From NCBI GenBank assembly GCA_963529855.1, contig CAURZK010000003.1:124001-188000 (forward strand): a stretch of 64,000 nt of DNA. The letters are read 5' to 3'. Numbering within the stretch: the first letter of the stretch is position 1; every line of letters begins with the position of its first letter. Below are positions 16,335 through 24,775 of the stretch, piece by piece. The notes below the pieces were generated by a model. The model did not search any database. It was not told the DNA's origin and worked only from the letters and a program-made list of their open reading frames with translations. This DNA is from 34-65-8 sp963529855. Its GTDB lineage: Bacteria; Pseudomonadota; Alphaproteobacteria; Sphingomonadales; Sphingomonadaceae. Both the position numbers and the translations under genes were made by a program.

Positions 16335-17280
16335 CGTGCGTGCTGCCCTGCTCGCCCTGTCGCTGCTTACGGCACCCGCGGCCTCCGCTCGAGCGGACGA
16401 CAGTTACCGCACACTGCAGGCGCTCGATACCAGGCTCCACGAAGCAGGGTGGCGGCTCGCCACGGCCAATGCCGCCTTCTGCCCTGAGGTAGTACCGGCG
16501 ACGGGTCTGCTGTTGAGCGATGCCGGCGCCTATCCCGACCCGGCCGCAGCGCGCGCAGCGCTGGGCCTTGCCGGCGACATCGGCGCGCAGGCGATCGCTG
16601 CCGATTCGCCGGCAGCGCGGGCGGGTCTGGCGAAGGGCGCGACGATTATGGCTATCGGCGGCGTGGATCCATCGGACCGCCCCATCACCAACCCGCGCTG
16701 GCAACGACTGCAGGCAATCCGCGACGCGCTCGACGCGGCGCTGGCGCAGCACAACATGGTTGCGGTCACCTGGCGCACCCCGGACGGGCAGCTGGCTTCG
16801 GCCACCCTTGCATCTGTTCCCGCGTGCAGGACACGGTTCGAGGTCGCCGCGCTTGGCAACCGCGCCGTGGCCGATGGCAGCCGCGTGGTGCTGGGCGACC
16901 GCTTCGCCGGCTTCGCCTATCCCGAAGACCTGTTTGCGGCCGCCGTCGCGCACGAGTTGGCGCATAACGTGCTGCGGCACCGCGTCTGGCTCGATGCGAA
17001 CGGGCGCTCGCAGCGCAATGTTCGCCTGACGGAGCGTGAAGCGGACCGGCTGGCACCGTGGCTGCTGGCGAACGCAGGTTACGACCCCGCGGCAATGGCC
17101 GCCTTCATGGCCCGCTGGGGTCCGCGCCACGGCGGCGGGCTGTTCCGCAAGCGCACACATGAAGGCTGGGATGAACGGGTTGAGGCGATCGAGGCAGAAT
17201 TGCCGCAGATTGCCGCAGCCCGTTCAGCAAATGGCACGGCGGACTGGGCCGCACATTTCCGCCGCGAGATCGCGCCATAG
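16327..17280 (+). CDS. Secreted PDZ-M48-like metalloprotease
   Basis: About 317 aa, with a signal peptide (LLALSLLTAPAASARA). A PDZ-like region follows (about 85-165: AIAADSPAARAGLAKGATIMAIGG). The zinc motif is HELAH (209-213) in AVAHELAHNVLRH, with a glutamate in LTEREADRLAPWLL (near 236-238) as likely third ligand. The fold order PDZ then M48 differs from the upstream BepA-like protease. The GTG at 16327 overlaps the dsbA-like stop; a GTG at 16336 is equally possible, and both keep the signal peptide. It ends 2 bases from the convergent HD-domain gene. Confidence 0.8.
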   Translation: MADVRAALLALSLLTAPAASARADDSYRTLQALDTRLHEAGWRLATANAAFCPEVVPATGLLLSDAGAYPDPAAARAALGLAGDIGAQAIAADSPAARAGLAKGATIMAIGGVDPSDRPITNPRWQRLQAIRDALDAALAQHNMVAVTWRTPDGQLASATLASVPACRTRFEVAALGNRAVADGSRVVLGDRFAGFAYPEDLFAAAVAHELAHNVLRHRVWLDANGRSQRNVRLTEREADRLAPWLLANAGYDPAAMAAFMARWGPRHGGGLFRKRTHEGWDERVEAIEAELPQIAAARSANGTADWAAHFRREIAP

Positions 17281-17281
17281 G

Positions 17282-17890
17282 CTACTCGGCGACTTCGGCC
17301 TGCTCCTCGATCTTGTAGAGCGTCGCCAGCGGGCGGGCCATTACCCGGCGCACCATCGGTTCGAAGAATTCGAGCGGCTCGCTTTGGTAATCGGGGTCGA
17401 ACGCCGCCTGATCGTATTTCTCGCAGAATTCCGCGCACGGCTCGAAGTGCTGGTGACCCCGGAACCGGTCGCGCGAATTCTGATCCATGCCGAGGTAATG
17501 GAAATAGTAGTATCCCTGAAAATGCCCGTGATTCTGACAGATCCAGTGCAGCTCCTCGCGCACGAACGGCTTGAGAATCGCAGCAGCGACATCGGGGTGG
17601 TTGTAGCTGCCCAGCGTGTCGCCAACATCGTGCAGCAGGGCCATGACCACGTATTGTTCGTCCCGCCCGTCGCGGTGCGCGCGAGTCGCGGTCTGGAGCG
17701 AATGCTGTAACCGATCGATCGGGAAGCCGCCGAAATCCCCGTCGAGCAGGCGCAGGTGGGCAAGCACCCGGTCCGCCACGCCGCCCGCGAATTCGCGGAA
17801 ATGCCCGCCGATGATGGCCCAGTCCTGCGCCGTGCCGTCCTTCATCTGGCGAAACTTGGCACGTTCGCCAGCGTCTCCAATCGCGTTCAT
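17282..17890 (-). CDS. HD-domain phosphohydrolase-like protein
   Basis: Soluble protein of 202 aa with an HD-domain metal site: His63 (LQHSLQTATR), His87-Asp88 (ALLHDVGDT) and His98 (YNHPD), followed by QNHGHFQGYYYFHYLGMD. The spacing and the extra His and aromatic residues recall the mixed-valent di-iron oxygenase group (PhnZ / inositol oxygenase relatives) as well as plain HD hydrolases, so either a phosphohydrolase or a C-H-cleaving oxygenase is possible. I chose the ATG at 17890 because the 25 upstream residues look non-coding. It is convergent with the PDZ-protease gene and divergent from the histidine kinase gene. Confidence 0.75.
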   Translation of the reverse strand: MNAIGDAGERAKFRQMKDGTAQDWAIIGGHFREFAGGVADRVLAHLRLLDGDFGGFPIDRLQHSLQTATRAHRDGRDEQYVVMALLHDVGDTLGSYNHPDVAAAILKPFVREELHWICQNHGHFQGYYYFHYLGMDQNSRDRFRGHQHFEPCAEFCEKYDQAAFDPDYQSEPLEFFEPMVRRVMARPLATLYKIEEQAEVAE

Positions 17891-17985
17891 TCGTTCGTCT
17901 CCCTCGACCAGCGGTTTACCGCAGTCGGCAGTCTGCGGCAAAACTATCTGACTCCCGCGGGCCAAATCGGCTAGAGCGGTCGAAG

Positions 17986-19191
17986 ATGGCCATCACGTCG
18001 TTCAGCTCGGCGCCGTTCTTCGCTGACAAGAACCGGGCGTTCTGGACCCTGCAGTTCGCTGGCTGGGGCGGTGTCCTGCTGCTGCGCGGGATGTCGACGA
18101 TCGCCAACAATCAGGCGGCGAGCTTTCTGGTCGTCACCCTGATCGCGGCCATTACCGGATTTTCGATCAGCCTGATCCTGTCGGTCATCTACCGCCAGCT
18201 GATCGCGCTGCGACCATTGGTGACCTGGGGTGCAACTGCACTGGCGCTGGCGATTGCCGTCGGCCTGTTTGCCTTCATCGATAGCTGGGTCATCGGTCTC
18301 TACCGCGCCGATAGCGAGACAGGCTTCGCGCAGCTGTTCATCGGCGTCTTCTTTTTCGACCTCACGCTGCTCGGCGCATGGTCTGCGCTCTATTACGCGA
18401 TCAATTATTTCCTGCAGGTCGAAGAACAGGCAGACCGGCTCGCCAGGCTGGAAGCGCAGGCGACCAGTGCGCAGCTGGCCATGCTGCGGTATCAGCTGAA
18501 CCCGCATTTCCTGTTCAACACGCTCAATTCGATCAGCACGCTGGTCCTGCTCAAGCAGACCGAACCTGCCAACGCGATGCTGACGCGCCTGTCGGGCTTC
18601 CTGCGCCACACGCTGCTGACCGAATTCAGCGGCAAGATCACCGTCGCGCAGGAAGTCGAGACGCTGAAGCTCTATCTCGATATCGAACGGATGCGGTTCG
18701 AGGAACGGCTGCGGACGGAGTTCGACATCGATCCGGCTGCGGAAAACGCCACGCTGCCCGCGATGCTGCTTCAGCCGCTGGTCGAGAACGCGATCAAGTA
18801 TGCCGTTACGCCGCAGGAAGAAGGCGCGCAGATCAGCCTGTCGGCGCGGATCGTGGGTGGTCGGCTGCGGCTGGCCGTGGCGGACACCGGCCCCGGCGCG
18901 CAAGGCCGCAACCGGCCCACGCTGCCTGCCGCGATAACCGGCGACAAGACCGTGTCGACCGGGGTCGGTCTCGCCAACATCCGCAATCGCCTGGCCCAGG
19001 CCTATGGCGAGGAACATCGCTTCGAAATCCATACGCCGCCCGAAGGCGGCTTCACCGTCACCATCGAAATCCCCCACGAGCCGTTCAGGAAGGACGTGCC
19101 CGAGGAATCCCCCCGGCCCGCGCTGGAACGCCAGCCGGCCGCCTCGCACATGATCTTCCCGCCCGGCGCAACCCCCATTGGAAATACCTGA
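17986..19191 (+). CDS. LytS-type sensor histidine kinase
   Basis: Membrane histidine kinase of 401 aa. Four hydrophobic helices (about 20-40, 45-70, 78-105, 113-143) lead into a coiled segment. The His_kinase domain follows, with the phosphoacceptor in QLNPHFLFNTLNS (His174). The HATPase domain has LLQPLVENAIKYAV (N box) and DTGPG and GVGLANIRNRL (G boxes). It has no periplasmic sensor domain; the helices may sense the membrane. The stop is directly followed by the LytTR regulator start at 19192, so the pair is co-expressed and is the likely phosphorelay. Confidence 0.92.
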   Translation: MAITSFSSAPFFADKNRAFWTLQFAGWGGVLLLRGMSTIANNQAASFLVVTLIAAITGFSISLILSVIYRQLIALRPLVTWGATALALAIAVGLFAFIDSWVIGLYRADSETGFAQLFIGVFFFDLTLLGAWSALYYAINYFLQVEEQADRLARLEAQATSAQLAMLRYQLNPHFLFNTLNSISTLVLLKQTEPANAMLTRLSGFLRHTLLTEFSGKITVAQEVETLKLYLDIERMRFEERLRTEFDIDPAAENATLPAMLLQPLVENAIKYAVTPQEEGAQISLSARIVGGRLRLAVADTGPGAQGRNRPTLPAAITGDKTVSTGVGLANIRNRLAQAYGEEHRFEIHTPPEGGFTVTIEIPHEPFRKDVPEESPRPALERQPAASHMIFPPGATPIGNT

Positions 19192-19995
19192 ATGACCATT
19201 CGCACCATTATCGTCGACGACGAGAAACTCGCCATCCAGGGCCTCGCCATCCGCCTCGAGCGGTTCGAGGACGTCGAGGTGATCGACACTTGCGCCAACG
19301 GGCGAGAGGCGATCCGCAAGATCAAAACGGAAAAGCCCGACCTCGTCTTCCTCGACATCCAGATGCCCGGCTTCGACGGCTTTTCCGTCGTCAAGGGCGT
19401 GATGGAGATCGAACCGCCGCTGTTCGTGTTCGTCACGGCCTACTCCGAACACGCCATCCGCGCGTTCGAGGCCAATGCCGTCAATTACCTGATGAAGCCG
19501 GTCGACGAGGACAAGCTGGCCGACACGATCGAGCGCGTCCGCCAGCGCCTGGCAGAAAAGCGCGGCGTGGAAGATGCCGAAAAGCTGATGGAAGTCCTAA
19601 GCGAAGTCGCGCCCGAAGCGGCGGAGGAATTCGCCGATACCGATGGCGCGACCGAATCGAGCGACCGGTTCGAAAAGCTCATCAACATCAAGGATCGCGG
19701 CCAGATTTTCCGGGTCGAGGTCGATTCGATCGAGCATATCGAAGCCGCTGGCGATTACATGTGCATCTACACCGGCGACAATTCGCTGATCCTGCGCGAA
19801 ACGATGAAGGATCTGGAGCGCCGCCTCGACCCGCGCCGGTTCCAGCGCGTCCACCGCTCAACCATCGTCAACCTCGACCAGGTGCGGCAGGTGAAACCCC
19901 ATACCAATGGCGAATGCTTCCTCGTGCTGGAAAGCGGCGCCGAGGTGAAGGTCAGCCGCAGCTATCGTGACGTGGTGGCGCGATTCGTTCATTGA
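19192..19995 (+). CDS. LytTR-family response regulator
   Basis: Response regulator of 267 aa. The receiver domain (1-120) has acidic residues VDDE and the phospho-acceptor Asp55 (LVFLDIQMPG), and the conserved Lys is in NYLMKPVDEDKL. An acidic linker (about 130-160) precedes the LytTR DNA-binding domain (about 160-267: INIKDRGQIFRVEVDSIEHIEAAGDYMCIYT, here in two parts, and RRFQRVHRSTIVNL). LytTR domains bind DNA through beta strands, usually as dimers on direct repeats. It is the partner of the kinase just upstream; a second LytS/LytTR pair lies at 56117-58169 in the opposite orientation. Confidence 0.93.
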   Translation: MTIRTIIVDDEKLAIQGLAIRLERFEDVEVIDTCANGREAIRKIKTEKPDLVFLDIQMPGFDGFSVVKGVMEIEPPLFVFVTAYSEHAIRAFEANAVNYLMKPVDEDKLADTIERVRQRLAEKRGVEDAEKLMEVLSEVAPEAAEEFADTDGATESSDRFEKLINIKDRGQIFRVEVDSIEHIEAAGDYMCIYTGDNSLILRETMKDLERRLDPRRFQRVHRSTIVNLDQVRQVKPHTNGECFLVLESGAEVKVSRSYRDVVARFVH

Positions 19996-20115
19996 TCGTT
20001 CGCGAACGCGCACGCGCGTTCATCGTTAGTGCTGCTTCCGCCACTTTGCGGCAGAGCGCCTGCGGGCGGGCGGTCGCCCTTGCCGGGCCTCCGCCGGCCC
20101 GTTTAAGGGTCCTAC

Positions 20116-20979
20116 ATGAGCAGATTTTTGTTGGACGGCTTCGATCTCGACCGCTTCGTTCGTGACACGCTGGCGGAAGACCTCGGCGAAGGTCTCCCCG
20201 GCGGCGGCCGCGATGTCACCAGCGAAAGCGTGATCCCGGCCGATGCGCGCTTTGCCGGGGTAATGGACAGCCGCGACGCGATCGTTGTTGCCGGTCTGCC
20301 CGTGGCGGAGGCTTTTTTCCGCGCGCTCGACCCGGACATGGCGATCGAACTGCTGGTGGCTGAAGGCGAGGAGGTCGACCCCGGCACCGACCTGATGCGC
20401 CTCGAAGGCAATGCCCGCGCCATGCTCACCGCTGAACGCAGCGCTTTGAACACGGTGCAGCACCTCTCGGGCGTCGCCACGCTGGTGCGCGAATACGTGC
20501 GCGCGATGGACAATCCTGCATGTACCCTGCTCGACACCCGCAAGACGCTTCCGGGTCTGCGTCATCTCGAGAAATATGCCGTGCGTATGGGCGGGGCGAG
20601 CAATCACCGCATGGGCCTGTGGGATGCGGCGATGATCAAGGACAACCACGTCCTCGTCGCCGGGAACGTAGGTGAAGCGGTCCGGCGTGCAGTGGAGGCG
20701 GGCGTGGCCGAGATCATCTGCGAGGTAGACCGGCTGGACCAGATCGAGCCCGCGCTGGCTGCAGGGGCGACCCGGCTGCTGCTCGACAACATGGACCCGC
20801 CGACCTTGCGTGAAGCGGTCGGGATCGTCGCCGGACGCGTGCCGACCGAGGCGAGCGGCGGCATCAACCTCGAGACGATCAAGGCCAAGGCTGCGACCGG
20901 GGTCGACTACGTTTCGGTCGGCCGCCTTACGCAAAGCGCGCCTGCGGCAGACATCGGCCTCGATTTCACGCCGTTGTGA
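20116..20979 (+). CDS. nadC: Nicotinate-nucleotide pyrophosphorylase (carboxylating)
   Basis: Converts quinolinate and PRPP to nicotinate mononucleotide, CO2 and pyrophosphate in de novo NAD synthesis. The 287 aa match the family length. Recognisable motifs: LNTVQHLSGVAT, the Arg/Lys-rich active site LDTRKTLPGLRHLEKYAVRMGG (about 138-159), SNHRMGLWDAAMIKDNH, EVDRLDQ, LLDNM and EASGGINLETI. There is no nadA or nadB in the window. The downstream RNase T2-like gene overlaps the stop codon (GTGA), so the two are probably co-translated although their functions look unrelated. Confidence 0.95.
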   Translation: MSRFLLDGFDLDRFVRDTLAEDLGEGLPGGGRDVTSESVIPADARFAGVMDSRDAIVVAGLPVAEAFFRALDPDMAIELLVAEGEEVDPGTDLMRLEGNARAMLTAERSALNTVQHLSGVATLVREYVRAMDNPACTLLDTRKTLPGLRHLEKYAVRMGGASNHRMGLWDAAMIKDNHVLVAGNVGEAVRRAVEAGVAEIICEVDRLDQIEPALAAGATRLLLDNMDPPTLREAVGIVAGRVPTEASGGINLETIKAKAATGVDYVSVGRLTQSAPAADIGLDFTPL

Positions 20980-21674
20980 GATCTTTCGCGTTTTTCCTCA
21001 TGCTGCTGGGGCTGGCTGCCCCGCTGCATGCCCAGGCCTATCAGTGCCGCATGCCGCAGCAGGTCGCCGTACCTCGCATCACGCCGGACGGTCCGCCGCG
21101 CACAATGCCCGTCACCGGCTATACCCTGGCGCTGAGCTGGGCGCCCGAATTCTGCAAACCGCGCGAACGCGACCAGCGCCACGCAATGCAGTGTTCGGGG
21201 CGGAACGGGCGTTTCGGCATGGTCGTGCACTTCCTCTGGCCGGAGGGACGGCAGGGCTGGCCGCAGTGGTGCCCGACCGCGCGGCGCGTGTCGCCTGTCG
21301 AGGCGCGGCGCCATCTGTGCATGTCGCCCTCGCCCGGCCTGCTGGCGCGCCAATGGGCCAAGCATGGTGCCTGCATGGTCCGGCGGCCCGAAACCTACCT
21401 CAAGGTAACCCGCACCCTGTGGAACAGTTTGCAAATGCCCGATTTCGATCGACTCTCACGCGACGAGGATCTGACGGCGGGCATGGTTCGCGCAGAATTC
21501 CTGCGCGCGAACCCCCGATTCCGACGCGAGGCAATAGGTCTGAAGCTGAATGCCCGCGGCTGGCTGGAGGAATTGCGGCTCTGCTACGGCAAGAACTTCC
21601 GTCCGAAACCATGCGACCGGCGCCGTTTCGGACCAGCGGACGCTGCACGCGTCAAGATCTGGCGCGGGCTCTAG
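20976..21674 (+). CDS. Ribonuclease T2 family protein, altered active site
   Basis: Secreted protein of 232 aa with a signal peptide (FAFFLMLLGLAAPLHAQA). The T2 fold is shown by LALSWAPEFC (about 49-58), the first catalytic motif VVHFLWPEG (HGLWP in most members) and the second, RQWAKHGAC (usually HEWxKHGTC). The two core His residues are kept, but the catalytic Glu of the second motif is Gln and the preceding His is Arg, so activity may be weak or changed. Many Cys pairs fit a periplasmic or extracellular site. The GTG start overlaps the nadC stop. The stop codon shares bases with the convergent tadA stop (CTAG). Confidence 0.82.
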   Translation: MRSFAFFLMLLGLAAPLHAQAYQCRMPQQVAVPRITPDGPPRTMPVTGYTLALSWAPEFCKPRERDQRHAMQCSGRNGRFGMVVHFLWPEGRQGWPQWCPTARRVSPVEARRHLCMSPSPGLLARQWAKHGACMVRRPETYLKVTRTLWNSLQMPDFDRLSRDEDLTAGMVRAEFLRANPRFRREAIGLKLNARGWLEELRLCYGKNFRPKPCDRRRFGPADAARVKIWRGL

Positions 21675-22126
21675 CGCCGCTCGCGAAAGAACGTGCGCAG
21701 CAGGTCTGCCGCTGCCATCTCGCCCATACCCGAATAGACTTCTGGCCGGTGCAGGCATTGCGGGTGGTCGAACACCCGTGCGCCATGATCGACCGCGCCC
21801 CCCTTCGGATCGGGCGCGGCATAATAGACGCGGGCGATGCGAGCGTGTGCAATCGCGCCGGCGCACATCGCGCACGGTTCCAGCGTGACGTAGAGATCGC
21901 AGCGCTCGAGCCGTTCGTTGCCCAACGCGCGGGCGGCGGCGCGAATCGCCTGCACTTCCGCGTGAGCGGTGGGATCGTGATCGGTGCGCGGGCTGTTGTG
22001 ACCCTCCCCGATGATTGCCCCGTCCTTCACCACCACTGCGCCGATCGGCACTTCGCCCGCCGCAGCGGCAAGACGCGCGAGTGCAAGCGCCCTTGCCATC
22101 GGCGGGGGGATAGGCCAGCGGGTCAT
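21671..22126 (-). CDS. tadA: tRNA-specific adenosine deaminase TadA
   Basis: Deaminates A34 to inosine in tRNA-Arg(ACG), needed for wobble decoding. The 151 aa hold the zinc deaminase motif HAE (His55, Glu57 in TAHAEVQAI) and PCAMC (Cys85, Cys88), plus VPIGAVVVKDG and NSPRTDHDPTAHAE. These fit TadA better than cytidine or riboflavin deaminases. I chose the ATG at 22126; the upstream 43 codons overlap the rpmB promoter region and look non-coding. It is divergent from rpmB and convergent with the RNase T2-like gene. Confidence 0.94.
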   Translation of the reverse strand: MTRWPIPPPMARALALARLAAAAGEVPIGAVVVKDGAIIGEGHNSPRTDHDPTAHAEVQAIRAAARALGNERLERCDLYVTLEPCAMCAGAIAHARIARVYYAAPDPKGGAVDHGARVFDHPQCLHRPEVYSGMGEMAAADLLRTFFRERR

Positions 22127-22168
22127 GGCAACCGCGCTAGCCGGGTGCCATCCGAGGCGCAACTCGGG

Positions 22169-22197
22169 TTGACGATTCGGAGAGGCGCCGCTATGCG
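22169..22197 (+). promoter_or_regulatory. Sigma70-type promoter for rpmB
   Basis: TTGACG at 22169-22174 and TATGCG at 22192-22197 are separated by exactly 17 bases. They lie about 93 bases before the rpmB start in the divergent tadA/rpmB gap, a good position for a housekeeping promoter. No other match of this quality was seen in the gap. Confidence 0.5.
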
Positions 22198-22289
22198 CGC
22201 CGCTTTCCGGGCATCCTGAGCTTTTCAGGCCGAACCACCCGCGGGCCATCGTCATGGCGGTCCGCGATCAGAAACGAACGAGAGCAACC

Positions 22290-22577
22290 ATGTCGCGCAT
22301 TTGCGAACTGACCGGCAAGGGCCGCCAGGTCGGCCACAACGTGAGCCACGCCAACAACAAGACCAAGCGCGTGTTCCTGCCCAACCTGCAGAACGTTACG
22401 CTGCTGAGCGAAAAGCTGGGCCGCGGGTTCAAGTTCCGCGTGTCGACGCATGGTCTGCGTTCGGTCGAACACAATGGCGGCCTCGACAACTGGCTGCTCA
22501 AGACCAGCGACGAAAAGCTGTCGACTGCCGCGCAGAAGGTTAAGCGCGAACTGAAGAAGGCGGCCACTGCCGCCTGA
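22290..22577 (+). CDS. rpmB: 50S ribosomal protein L28
   Basis: Large-subunit ribosomal protein of 95 aa, the usual alphaproteobacterial length. It begins SRICELTGKGRQVGHNVSHA, with NNKTKRVFLPNLQ, the FRVSTHGLRSVEHNGGLDNWL core and a basic helical tail. I chose the ATG at 22290 (MSRIC); the 12 codons before it are not part of the family. It is a single-gene unit, with its own promoter upstream and a strong intrinsic terminator 40 bases after the stop. Confidence 0.97.
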   Translation: MSRICELTGKGRQVGHNVSHANNKTKRVFLPNLQNVTLLSEKLGRGFKFRVSTHGLRSVEHNGGLDNWLLKTSDEKLSTAAQKVKRELKKAATAA

Positions 22578-22617
22578 TTGGCGCCCCGGCCTTCGGGTCG
22601 GGCGCTGAAAATCGCAG

Positions 22618-22645
22618 GGCGCGCGGCATTTCCGCGCGCCTTTTT
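22618..22645 (+). terminator. Intrinsic terminator of rpmB
   Basis: Perfect 9-bp stem GGCGCGCGG/CCGCGCGCC (22618-22626, 22632-22640) with a 5-base loop, followed by TTTTT (22641-22645). It lies 40 bases after the rpmB stop. There is no U-run in the other direction, so it serves the plus strand. Confidence 0.9.
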
Positions 22646-22669
22646 GCGTCTCTGCAATCCGGCACTGGT

Positions 22670-23632
22670 TCAGCGACCGGGAGCCCAGTGCAGCTTGTAC
22701 AGCAAGGTGCGCTGAAGCGCGGCGGTATTGTTGTCGGAAATCAACCACACCGTCAGCCCACCCTCCGGGCGCGGCTCGACCGCCAGGCCTTCGAAATTGT
22801 CGCGTGGCAGATCGCCGTCGATATTGGCCAGCAATTCGCCCCGCCATTCCCTTTGCGACCGGATTTTTGCCGGATCTGCGACCATCAGCGCGGCTGAAAA
22901 GCGCGGGGGCAGATAGCGATCGATCCGCCGCAGCAGAATCAACAAGCGCCCGTCGGGCAAGGCTGCGGCATCGGTGGCGCGAAAACCGGCGGGCGGGACG
23001 AACGAGAATTCCACCGCCCGTTCGCCACCGACCGGGTCACCCGCGAAAAGCAGCGCCGGAAAGCCGGTGCCGGTCCATTCAGGCGAACCTTCGCCGATCA
23101 CAAGGAACCGGCCGTCGGAAAGCCGCGCCATGGTTTCAGCGCCGCGGTTGCCGGGCCAGTCGGTCATTTGCGGCGGCTCGGCCTGCTCCGGGTCGACGAG
23201 AGCGCTGGTACGGTAACGTTCGATACTGTTGCTGCGTTCGTAGGCGATCCAGGTCGTGCCCCGCCAATGGGCGGCGGCCTCCGCATCGACTGCGCGCTTT
23301 TCAGCCTCGATTTCCCCTCCCAGTGCGCCAAAGCGAACCGGGACCAGGGCATGCGCAGGCTCAGCGAAGCGCATCCAGCGGCCACGGTCGCTGATCGCCA
23401 CCAGCCCGCCGCCCCTTTGCGCGATCAGTGCCGAAAAGCCGCCGAAATGCGTGTTCGGACTGGTGAGATGCCACACCCCATCGATAGCGAACGGTCCGAT
23501 ACGCGCCTGCCCCGGATCAAGGGGCATGGCAACCAGGATCGGGCGCAGGTCGTCCATCGGATCGCTGCGCACGAATGTGCCGGGCGCCATGCCGAGCGCG
23601 ACCAGGGCCGCCAGGATCGGTCGCCAGCGCAT
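22670..23632 (-). CDS. Esterase-like activity of phytase family protein
   Basis: Predicted secreted beta-propeller of 320 aa, with a short N-terminal hydrophobic segment (7-20). It shows the PF13449-type pattern: FGGFSALIAQRGGGLVAISDRG, GNRGAETMARLSDGRFLVIGEGS, FRATDAAALPDGRLLILLRRID and the closing DNFEGLAVEPRPEGGLTVWLISDNN. Acidic and Gly-rich blades may bind metal. The family name comes from distant likeness to alkaline phytases; the real substrate is unknown. It is followed on the minus strand by rpmB's terminator region, and its start is 8 bases from the M23 peptidase stop. Confidence 0.82.
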   Translation of the reverse strand: MRWRPILAALVALGMAPGTFVRSDPMDDLRPILVAMPLDPGQARIGPFAIDGVWHLTSPNTHFGGFSALIAQRGGGLVAISDRGRWMRFAEPAHALVPVRFGALGGEIEAEKRAVDAEAAAHWRGTTWIAYERSNSIERYRTSALVDPEQAEPPQMTDWPGNRGAETMARLSDGRFLVIGEGSPEWTGTGFPALLFAGDPVGGERAVEFSFVPPAGFRATDAAALPDGRLLILLRRIDRYLPPRFSAALMVADPAKIRSQREWRGELLANIDGDLPRDNFEGLAVEPRPEGGLTVWLISDNNTAALQRTLLYKLHWAPGR

Positions 23633-23639
23633 GGGAGAA

Positions 23640-24551
23640 TCAGTTCATCGGACCGGTAAACAACAGCGGATCGAGCCGCTGGCCGCGCCACATAAGGCCC
23701 CAGTGGAGGTGCGGCCCGGTCGCCCGGCCGGTCGCCCCGATGTGGCCGATCGGCTGGCCCTGCAGAACCCGATCGCCTTCGCGTACCAGCACGCGCGAAT
23801 TGTGCAGGAACGCGCTGTTGAGGCCGTGACCGTGGTCGATCATCAGCAAGTAGCCTTCGAGCGAGAACGGCGTTTCCGCCGCCAGGATCACCACTCCGTC
23901 GGCCGGCGCCACGAACGGCGTGCCGCTTCCCCCCGTGGCGATGTCGATGCCCGAATGATAAGCACCCGGCTCTCCGCGATACACCCGCTGCGAGCCGAAC
24001 CGGCCGGAGATGCGCCCCTTGACCGGCCAGATGAACTGCTGCGCCCATCCGTCGACATCGTGATCCTTGGCACGGGCGGCCGCGATCCGCGCCAGTTCGG
24101 GGCGGCGACGCTGCATGAACGCCTCGCTCGCGCCCCCGGGGGTGCGGGCGGCGTTGATATTCTCGATCTGCCACGCGCGCGGGCTGATCCGCAACGGGCT
24201 TTCGATCGTGCGCCCATCGGCAAGGCGGGCGACGAGGCGCGCCTCCGGCCCGGCTTCGCGGTCGAATGCGGCGAAGAAACGGCCCTGCGGGTCGAGCGTC
24301 AGCGCCTGTTCGCCCAGCCGCGCCGACACGGTCCCGGCGGGGGCCTGGCCGCGCAGCCAGCCGCCCTGGGTCAGCTCGCCGGAGTACGTGAAGGTTGTGG
24401 GCCCGTTCGGTGCGCGAGCAGGAGTTGGCGCAGGTTGCGGGGCGGAAACGGGCTGGACCACAGCGGCCTTATCTACTGGCGGCACCACGCTGCTGCACCC
24501 GGACAGGGTGATCAAGGCAGCAGCCGCGATCGCGAAACCTCTGCCGATCAC
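23640..24551 (-). CDS. M23 family peptidoglycan endopeptidase, lipoprotein
   Basis: Lipoprotein of 303 aa (lipobox LSGC, Cys19) with a Pro/Ala-rich linker, a beta-rich middle domain and a C-terminal lysostaphin-type M23 domain. Zinc ligands and active site are visible: HSGID (near 200), then GHGLNSAFLHNS and HLHWGLMW near the end. M23 enzymes cut peptide cross-bridges or activate amidases in the envelope. It is translationally coupled to the DUF2093 gene (ATGA overlap at 24548-24551) and is followed closely by the phytase-like gene. Confidence 0.92.
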   Translation of the reverse strand: MIGRGFAIAAAALITLSGCSSVVPPVDKAAVVQPVSAPQPAPTPARAPNGPTTFTYSGELTQGGWLRGQAPAGTVSARLGEQALTLDPQGRFFAAFDREAGPEARLVARLADGRTIESPLRISPRAWQIENINAARTPGGASEAFMQRRRPELARIAAARAKDHDVDGWAQQFIWPVKGRISGRFGSQRVYRGEPGAYHSGIDIATGGSGTPFVAPADGVVILAAETPFSLEGYLLMIDHGHGLNSAFLHNSRVLVREGDRVLQGQPIGHIGATGRATGPHLHWGLMWRGQRLDPLLFTGPMN

Positions 24552-24748
24552 CCCTGCAATATCCGCCGCGTCGCGATTTCCGCGCTGGCGTAGGGTTCCT
24601 GGCGCTCAACCGACCAGTAACGCAGTTCGTCAAGCGGGATCGCCTCGCCGGTAACCGCGCAGAACACGTGCTGGCCGTGGCGCAGCACGCGAAAGCCGCT
24701 GGGGCCGTATTGGAGCTTGGCTTCGCTCCCTCCTGAATTCATCAACAT
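24548..24748 (-). CDS. DUF2093 family small protein
   Basis: A 66-aa protein matching DUF2093: AKLQYGPSGFRVLRHGQHVFCAVTG, then IPLDELRYWSVERQEPYASAEIA. The pattern is short beta strands with a single Cys and no membrane segment. DUF2093 genes in alphaproteobacteria often neighbour cell-wall or xseA genes. Its stop overlaps the M23 peptidase start, and it begins 27 bases after the xseA stop, so xseA, DUF2093, M23 and the phytase-like gene look like one minus-strand unit. Function is unknown. Confidence 0.88.
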   Translation of the reverse strand: MLMNSGGSEAKLQYGPSGFRVLRHGQHVFCAVTGEAIPLDELRYWSVERQEPYASAEIATRRILQG

Positions 24749-24775
24749 GGTCGCTGCCCTAGCAAACGTGCCGCC

